A stretch of DNA of 64,000 nucleotides, taken from Adiantum capillus-veneris. Its lineage: Eukaryota > Streptophyta > Polypodiopsida > Polypodiales > Pteridaceae. The stretch covers positions 114,481,549 to 114,545,548 of the forward strand of contig CM043953.1 in NCBI GenBank assembly GCA_014529385.2, read 5' to 3'. Shown one piece after another: positions 57,050-64,000 of this stretch. Both the position numbers and the translations under genes were made by a program. Position 1 is the first letter of the stretch, and every line of letters starts with the position of its first letter. A model generated the notes under the pieces. That model ran no database searches, had not been told where the DNA came from, and was given only the letters and a program-made list of their open reading frames with translations.

Positions 57050-57911
57050 GGGAGAGAGAAAATCGGCACAAAGACAAGAGAAGATCAACTTTATTTCTTA
57101 GTGATACTTACAAGCCTGACCATGAGGGGACACTAACTTCCAAAGGTGAGAGAGCTCATGATGCGAGGCGTGCACGACGGAGTGCGGACCGTCAGACGGT
57201 GCATGGCAATCTCTAGAGCTAGTAGATCAGTGGATTTGCAACAAGATTAGTACATAAAACATCATGACAAAGGGAATGCCAGCAGCATCGTGAGTGATGA
57301 CAAGTGCTAGGAGTGCCCAAGAGTAGAATGGAGTCAATGCTTGTTGCCCTAGAGTGATAATGGAGCCTTCAAATGCTTTCCTACTACCTTGATACATGAT
57401 TTTTGGATGAGTGCATGTGGTGAGTGGTCATGCATCTCACAATGTTGTGCTACCTCTCTCATGTCTCATGTCATGTGTCGCGTCTTTGGAGTGATGTGTT
57501 CTCTCATGATGTCTCTCTTCTCGAGATTGATCATGTCCCCTTGAGACTGATCTCTAACTCTCCTTTGGGGAGAGGAGAAATATTCAACAATTGTATTGCC
57601 AAACAAAGAGGGCCCTGGCACATGGCCCGATCCCGTCAAGAAGACTATCTCTCTGGCATTATTTAGAGACGATGATGCAGGCTAGATGCTCTCTAGTCAG
57701 TGGGAATCGGCCGTGGCTAGAGCGTGGTATATACAATAAATTTTTGGTTTTAATATTACAAGAAAAGATGAGGGTGGTGATAGTTAGGGTAAAAGAGATA
57801 TTTATAGGTGCTCATGTCGTTGAAGACAATGCCCAATGCTAGTGCAAGATGGTCACCTCATGCTCATTGATGCTCGCTCGGTAATGCGACGCTAGTCCGA
57901 TTACACCTCTA
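57050..57911. other. No recognisable gene; flank right of E2
   Basis: Only short chance ORFs. No repeat partner was noticed in the window. Confidence 0.4.
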
Positions 57912-58103
57912 GCTCCATCGTGTTGTTTGCAGTCATAGTAGAGTGCTTCAGTTGCCATCATTTTGGTCGAGGCCCTTGTTGAGGAGTGTGTATGTATGCA
58001 AGCATGTGCTCCATCGTGTTGTTTGCAGTCATAGTAGAGTGCTTTGGTTGCCGTCATTTTGGTTGAGGCCCTTGTCGAGGAGTGTGTATGTATGCAAGCA
58101 TGT
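57912..58103. repeat. Two 96-bp tandem repeats
   Basis: Units begin GCTCCATCGTGTTGTTTGC at 57,912 and 58,008. Because 96 is a multiple of three, the minus-strand ORF 58,150-57,839 shows a repeated 32-residue peptide (ACIHTHSSTRASTKM). I see no other sign that it is coding. Confidence 0.85.
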
Positions 58104-58261
58104 GCGTTTATACGGGTGATGGTGGATGAAATTGTTTTTTTCCAACTCATGGACTAATCCAAGGGGTGTTCAAAGGTAATATGAGAGTGGAAATGTGCAT
58201 GTGTGTCTAGGCAGTGTGTGCGTATGTGTATGCGAGTGTGTGTGGCTGAAAAACTATTGTT

Positions 58262-58954
58262 TTTAGCTTGTGGACTGATCGGAGACTACGGATAAATGTT
58301 TTAGTCTTTGTTGCTTGATGTAGTTGATGACTCTTCGTCAACCATTGGAAAGAAGACCCTCGATGCTACACAAAATCTGACTGATGAGAGAGTGCTGATG
58401 CGGTTCTCAAAAGTAAAACTCATTGTCCCTTCTTCACCTCCTTTGTTGGCTTTTATTCACAAAATGCTTTGGTTGACAGCAATGATGACACTTTGTAGCC
58501 TTCCCCTTGGTGTTCTTGATCTTTGATTATCATGGGAAATGCAAGATGAGGAGCTTACCTATTTGATCTCAATGATGAAAGCCATACTAATGCCACAATC
58601 TCCTCTTCTTTAGTCCTCTAATTTGAAAACTCCTTAAGACACTTGTCCATGATTGATGACACATCCCTACTTTTTGTTAATTGAAGGTCTTTGCAAATCC
58701 CTCCTCAATGGGGGCACCCAAATGAGAGGCGGGTGTACAAGATAGACTTGGTGGCCTCTACACCAAGACTATGCATGATGGCCTCATCACGAAAAGATAC
58801 ACAATAGGGGAACCACCTAGCTTGGGGCACGGCTAGGATGCAGATACAGACGGTCAAGATAATCTAAATTCCACACTCTCTAGCTAAGCCAATGAGAAAA
58901 TAGTTTATGATACACTGAGTAGGAGGAGTACACTTAAAACGGTGACGTGGGTGG
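58262..58954. repeat. Block X, second copy (family C leader, reversed relative to C-plus)
   Basis: It matches 41,440-42,066 in the same orientation and 60,230-60,900 inverted. It ends exactly where the C-plus LTR begins (58,955). No gene. Confidence 0.75.
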
Positions 58955-59959
58955 TGAGGGCCACTTTTCAAATTTTGGTCCACCTCTCTCTTGGCATGTA
59001 CTTGATGGCAAGGCTTCGCGGAGGAGAAGGGACCTGATGCATGAAAGTCACAAAAAATCTATGTATATATTATGTGCATAGCTATGGTTTTAACACATTT
59101 GGATCTTGGAAATAAGGAGAGGTAGGAACAAAACCTATGAGAACGAAAAACATTCATTGGATGCTTATTCTACTAACTGTCACTACATGTGAAGAATAAG
59201 AGTCAATAGTGAAAGGGAGGAGAATCTTATGCATTATGGAGTTGAAGTCAACAAAACGATATCAATTTCCAGCATAATACACAAGGCATGCACATGGAGT
59301 CAAGAGGGGACCACTTGGAAGACTTTTGGGAAGGAAAAGACAGGCACATATTTTTGTGGGATTTTTATCTATTTTTTCATTCCAAGTTTTAAAAAGTTTT
59401 CAACGGCAAAGTTGTAGGCATTGAGCTGACCTTTTTGTCTCTATTTTTTTATAATTTTTGAAGCTACGGTTTGGGAGATATGGTCCAAATGGTGGATCCC
59501 ATCTGTCCACATGGGGAAGAAGTCATGATTATCCAACTCCGCACACACAATTTTTTATAGGTTTCTCTCCATTATTGTTGGATTTTCTATTATTTTATCA
59601 AGATTCTCTCAAATATTATAAGGAAGCTCTTGAACTCAAGCTATGAAAGGTGGCATGGAGACAAAGCTCGTCATGATGAAGGCGATTAGGAGGAAATTGG
59701 TCAATAAGCAGGGTACATGGATCTCTCTCATTGGGGGAATGCCCCTAATTGAGGTTACTTTGTAATAACCCCTCTTTCTCATGATATCTTCCCTAATCAC
59801 TCTCTTAGCCTATAAAAGGAGACCTCCTCTTTTGTAAACGTACACACACAGACAAATCAAGCTCTAGCACTCAAACTCTCACATGTACATCCTTGTGTAT
59901 GCACCTCCAAGCACAAATAATTCTACAATGATATAGTATTGGCTATGGTTGTTTGTTTT

Positions 59960-60019
<60 letters not shown>

Positions 60020-60190
60020 CGCTTCTTAATGGCCAAGAGGTTTGAGTTACCATGCACACATGAGTTTGTGAGATGTTGATTATGTGAAATTCCCCTTGTG
60101 AATGTTTGTATGGTGTTTATGATGCCCATGTTAATGAAGCTCTAATGATCTCTTCCTCTCCCTCTCTCTCCTTCTCTCACATTTTTCCTT
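58955..60190 (+). repeat. 5' LTR of C-plus (3' end approximate)
   Basis: Its first 520 bases match 63,360-63,897 (CTTCGCGGAGGAG, GCTATGGTTTTAA, TTGGATCTTGGAAATAAGGAG). A TATA-like CCTATAAAAGG lies near 59,810. The end is placed between the GT/GC tract and the leader by inference. Confidence 0.6.
59961..60022. repeat. (GT)25(GC)6 alternating purine-pyrimidine tract
   Basis: 50 bases of GT run directly into 12 bases of GC. Such tracts can adopt Z-DNA. Confidence 0.95.
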
Positions 60191-61383
60191 GTGTTATGGG
60201 CCAACCCCCTTACCATGCATCCTAGCTGCATTCCAAGCTAGGTGGTGTCCCTATTGTGTACCTCCCGTGATGCCATCGTGCATAGTCTTGGTGTAGAGGC
60301 CATCAAGTCTGGTTTGCATCTCCACTTCTCATTTGGTGTCCCCTACTAAGGATGGATTTGCAAAGACCTTCCATTAACAAAGAGCAGTGATGCATGCCAT
60401 CAATGATGGATGAGTGGCTGCTGGAGTTTTCAAACTAAAAGATTGAAGAACGGGAGATTCAAGAAGCACTAAACACCTTCATCAAAGTGCTACTACCAAG
60501 TTGTATCATGATCAATATCCAAGAGGTAATTTCCCCATCTCTTATTGTTCGTGCTAATTGCAAATCAAGAGCATTAAGAGGGAGGGCTATGGGGTGTCAT
60601 CCCACTACTGTCAACCAAAGCATTATGTCAATGAGTGCCGACAGAGAAGATGAAGAAAAGATAGTGAGTTTTGCTTTTGAGAACCGCATCAGCACTCTTA
60701 TCTCAATCAGATTTTGTGTAGCACCAAGTGCTTTCTCTCCAATGGTTGAAGAAGAGTCATCAACTACATCAACCACAAAGTCCAAGCCGCAAAGCCTAAA
60801 GCATTTGGTGGAAGCAAGTGGGCCTACACTCTCTCTAGGCCTAGAGAGTTCAACCATCCAAGTTTCGCCACTGCATGTAAACTGGAAAGCCGATTGAGGT
60901 AGACTCTTCTCGCCTAGTCTATTTTGAACCTAGTATGGAGGATTTTATGGGCTTCAACAAAAGGTAGAGGCCTGTGGTGAAGATGTCACCTCGTCAACAC
61001 TTAAGGTATGCAACTCTAGTCTTCAAAGCCTTTCCTTACACCCAACATGGGTAATAACAATAGGCTAGAATTTTTTCCTTTTTGTTTCTTGCAACACATA
61101 CATGTAAACGTGTACATTGATAGGAAGATATTCTACCAGCAAAAGATTGTTTTCTTGTTTAAATCACAGATGCTTGATGAAATCCTTAGATCTCCACATC
61201 CCATCATCTTGCTCGTTCTTGATTACTACCACTCTTTTGATGTAATCATCTTTATTACATTATAACCTTGTGCTCTTCTTAGCTCTAGCTCCAATTTCCT
61301 AGCCCTGCATAAACCTTTATGAATCGCTAAGTCATTCCCAAAAAAAAAGGGGTTTGTGATTGTCTACTCGTTGATTTACTACA
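60191..61383 (+). other. C-plus leader, containing an inverted block X
   Basis: It matches the C-left leader read on the minus strand. An open frame at 60,487-60,897 is also block X and has no recognisable product. No clear primer-binding site could be assigned. Confidence 0.5.
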
Positions 61384-61740
61384 ATGGCAAGTGTCTCTTT
61401 TCCCACATTCGGTGGCAAGAAGGGAGAAGACATCACCACCAATTTTTTTGGATAACGTTGACATCGCTTGTGTGGTTTCCAACAAGGATGACAATGCCTC
61501 ACGGCTACAAATATTTTCTCTACTGATGAAAGTAGAGGCCAAGTCTTGGTACAATGCTTTACCCCAAGCTACCAAGGATGCATGGCACTTACTACGTACT
61601 GCATTCGTGAAGAGGTTTGGTGGGGGCACAACCTCAAAAAAGTTATGGCAACTGTTGACACAGTTAAAGCAAAGAGATCTACTAGAGTATGCAACTTATT
61701 ATGAGTCCAAGTTTTTGGATTTGTGGGAGTGATGGGTTGC
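61384..61740 (+). pseudogene. Gag capsid-like domain of C-plus
   Basis: The ATG gives MASVSFPTFGGKKGEDITT and then a frameshift. The next frame carries AKSWYNALPQATKDAWHLL, RTAFVKRFGGG and LLEYATYYESKFLDLWE, the pattern of the retrotransposon gag (PF03732-type) domain. It is homologous to C-left at 40.67-40.3 kb. Confidence 0.7.
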
Positions 61741-62014
61741 CTCACTGGAGAAAGGTGAAGGAGCACCTGATTTCCTAAAGAAGGATTGTTTCATTGCTAG
61801 CATGTGGTTGCTGCTTAAAAAGAAGGTGTAGGGAAGATTCTCTACAATGTATAAGTTGATCGTGGAAGTAGCTTACCCTAAAGACAAGAAGCTGCACATG
61901 CAAGCAAGAGTCAACAAGTCAGAGGAATCAAGCTCAGTCTGAATAACCCCAATTACTGTAATAACCACTTAGAGGACTCAACCACAAGAGGCATCAGAGG
62001 AGCAGCAAGACCTA

Positions 62015-62932
62015 TTGAGCCGCATCACTAGTCAACTAGATAATCTATCTTTGCATTTGGTACAACAAGGGCATGCACACAACCGCAATCAAGATCAAGG
62101 GAGAGGACAACAAAGGAAATTCCAAGAATACCATTGCTACAATTGTGGAGAATACGGCCATGGTATGTATTACTACCCACAACCAAGGATGCAAAATTTC
62201 AACAGAGGAACAAGGCAAAATCAACTCTCACCACCAAGAGCAAGACCACCACCACCCAAACCACCACAACAAGCACCACCTATGCAAATATTACAACAGT
62301 CACCACCAAGACCTCTCATTCCACCCTTATCCCCACCGCCAATCGGCAACCAGGTAGTGAGTTTCATCAGTCTTGAAGATAAGGGAAAGATGAAAGTGGA
62401 GAAACACATCAAAGAAGTAGCAAAAGGTAAGACAAAGGTAGAAGAGGTAGACACCATAGGATTTAATCACTCTAGACATGTTGAAGCTTTAGAAAATGAA
62501 GAAAAGATGAAGGCCAAGGGGGAATCAATCAAGAGAAAGTCTAAGCCACGACAAAAAAATGGCATTTCAGATTTCACAATTGGTGAGTCTACAGAATCTT
62601 GTGATCTTGTGAATGATGTTTCTATGCAGGACTCAAAGGTCCCTAAGGGGGAGAGCTACCCAATTATCTTAGAGGGACCATGGATCATGGCCATGAGAGC
62701 AAAGCAATATTTAGACATAGGAATTCTCAATATGCAAGGTAGAAAGGACAAAGACATTCTATACAACACAAAGACTCGTAAGCAACAAGGGATGGACCTA
62801 GAAACTACTACATATGAGCTCGTTAACATTTCTACTACAGCATCCGAGGAAGAATCTACAACAACAAAAATGATAGTGATAACTCCCTTGAAATCATGGG
62901 TCTCATCCTCACAACAAGGAGGCCATAAATAG
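62015..62932 (+). pseudogene. Gag nucleocapsid and protease tail of C-plus
   Basis: An open frame of 305 codons. LSRITSQLDNLSLHLVQQGH precedes the knuckle CYNCGEYGHGMYYY, in which the last Cys is Tyr. A Pro-rich stretch follows (PPRARPPPPKPPQQAPP), then a Lys/Glu-rich part, and ESYPIILEGPWIMAMRAKQ, a decayed form of the retropepsin end. C-left reads IILGRPLLMD there. The protease active-site loop is not visible. Confidence 0.65.
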
Positions 62933-63344
62933 AGGAATCTTGGTACAATCTTGGGGATGATGATTCTAAGTATTATCTTGGAAGGAGCTAAATTACTCAA
63001 TTGTCCTTTCACTTATGGTGGTTACAAATCCTATCCTTTTTTGCATGAAGTTAGTCAGGATATTGTAGGTAACTAACCTATTCTTTACTTGGGATCCTGG
63101 AGGATATTGGCACAAAAATTTGGAGGCCGTAGGCTTTCTATTTAAAGGAATTTTGAGTTGTTGATCATTGATGCTCTAGCTAGGGAGCCTTGTTGGGACA
63201 TTGCTTTTCTTGAAAACAGGTGAATGTCCCAGAGATCTCACTAATGGAAAATGCAATGGCTAATTCAAAAGGCAACTAGATATTGGCTCCTCTACTACTC
63301 AATAAACTCAATTATGGAACTAGAGGCATAAATGCCTCTAGTTT
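62933..63344 (+). other. C-plus region between last ORF and polypurine tract
   Basis: No recognisable domain. It is too short for pol. Confidence 0.5.
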
Positions 63345-63355
63345 CAAGGGGAGGG
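63345..63355 (+). other. Polypurine tract of C-plus
   Basis: CAAGGGGAGGG is followed by CTAA and the LTR start TGAGGGCC at 63,360. Confidence 0.7.
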
Positions 63356-63359
63356 CTAA

Positions 63360-63897
63360 TGAGGGCCGCTTTTCAAATTTTTTGTCCATTTCTCTCTTGG
63401 TATGCACTTGATGGCAAGTCTTCAAGGCTTCGCGGAGGAGGAGGGACCTGATGGATGGAAATCACAAAACATCTACGTATAGATTTTGTACATAGCTATG
63501 GTTTTAATACATTTGGATCTTGGAAATAAGGAGAGGTAGGTACAAACCCTATGAGAATGAAAAAAAATTCATTGGATGCTTATTCTACCTGACCGTCACT
63601 AGAGATGAAGAATAAGAGTCAAGAGTTAAAGGGAGGAGAATCTTATGCATTATGGAATTGAAGTCAACAAGATATTATTAAATGCAAGCATAATTCACTT
63701 GTGGACACAAGGCTTGCACATGAAGTCAAGAGGGGACCACCTTGAAGACTTTTGGGAAGGAAAAGATAGGCCCATATTTTTGTGGGCTTTTTCTCTATTT
63801 TTTTCATTCCAAGTTTTAAAAAGTTTTCAACAACAAAGTTGTAGGCATTGAGCTTACCATTTTGCCACTATTTTTTTACAATTTTTGGAGCTACCAT
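63360..63897 (+). repeat. 3' LTR of C-plus, truncated by block X
   Basis: It matches 58,955-59,475 and then switches, near GGAGCTACCATTTAGGC, to the start of block X. Confidence 0.7.
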
Positions 63898-64000
63898 TTA
63901 GGCTGTTGTTTTTATCTTGTGGGCTGATCTGAGACGGAGGAGAAATGTGTTACGCTCTGTGACTTGATGTAGTTGATGACTTTTCTTCGACTGTTGGAGA
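63898..64000. repeat. Block X, third direct copy (cut by window end)
   Basis: It matches 58,248-58,355 (GCTTGTGGACTGATC-like, then TTGATGTAGTTGATGAC) in the same orientation. Confidence 0.65.

Larger units (their letters stand above)
58955..63897 (+). mobile_element. C-plus: family C element with gag and protease tail but no visible pol
   Basis: Left LTR from TGAGGGCC (58,955), leader, gag from 61,384, nucleocapsid and protease tail to 62,932, polypurine tract at 63,345 and right LTR from TGAGGGCC (63,360). Only about 410 bases separate the last ORF from the polypurine tract, so RT, RNase H and integrase are absent. The right LTR stops matching at about 63,897, where block X appears again. 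It is best described as a non-autonomous, decayed element. Confidence 0.7.

Noticed and set aside
1-64000. CRISPR arrays, bacterial operons, tRNA or rRNA genes
   Set aside because: None seen; tRNA-like strings are primer-binding sites only.

Overview
The window looks like nuclear DNA of a land plant, built almost entirely from nested LTR retrotransposons in different states of decay. The plant call rests on initiator-Met-type primer sites (TGGTATCAGAGC), a tRNA-Asp-type primer site matching that of plant Athila/Tat elements, plant-style Ty1/copia and chromovirus polyproteins, and long CT/GA microsatellites. I found no convincing host protein gene, no tRNA or rRNA gene and no CRISPR array. The species cannot be named from this sequence.

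Left block (1-29.2 kb). Element E1 is a minus-strand Ty3/gypsy element of Athila/Tat type running from 17,826 to beyond the left edge. It has lost its reverse transcriptase by an internal deletion. A younger minus-strand chromovirus, element B (7,825-16,707), sits inside it with 1.6-kb LTRs that differ by about 12 substitutions. Just right of E1 lies element D, a plus-strand remnant whose reading frame is split by a 10.8-kb Ty1/copia composite (18,160-28,925). The composite has three LTRs, two pol regions and a foreign segment (LINE piece, second LTR tail, second primer site), and is bounded by the 5-bp duplication AGTAC. Removing the insertion and one AGTAC copy leaves D in one frame.

Middle block (29.2-38.9 kb). 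This is mostly unassignable, with a weak gag remnant near 33 kb, related palindromes near 31 kb, AT-rich DNA near 36 kb, and a decayed Ty3/gypsy gag-protease (F, 37.4-38.65 kb) with part of its protease tandemly duplicated.

Right block (38.9-64 kb). E2 (about 42.1-57.05 kb, plus strand) is a sister of E1 that kept its pol region but carries many stops. A 1,588-bp C-rich segment with a 9-10-bp target duplication is inserted in it. E2 is flanked by two inverted copies of family C: C-left (minus, 38.9-42.07 kb) and C-plus (plus, 58.95-63.9 kb). C-plus encodes gag and a protease tail but no visible pol.

The most unusual theme is at the 3' end of E1, E2 and D. After integrase, E1 and E2 carry a second retropepsin-like domain followed by repeated W-[VI]-P-K motifs; D has the end of the same arrangement. 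E1 and E2 also carry, downstream of a polypurine tract, a small acidic ORF of unknown function behind a TATA-like box.
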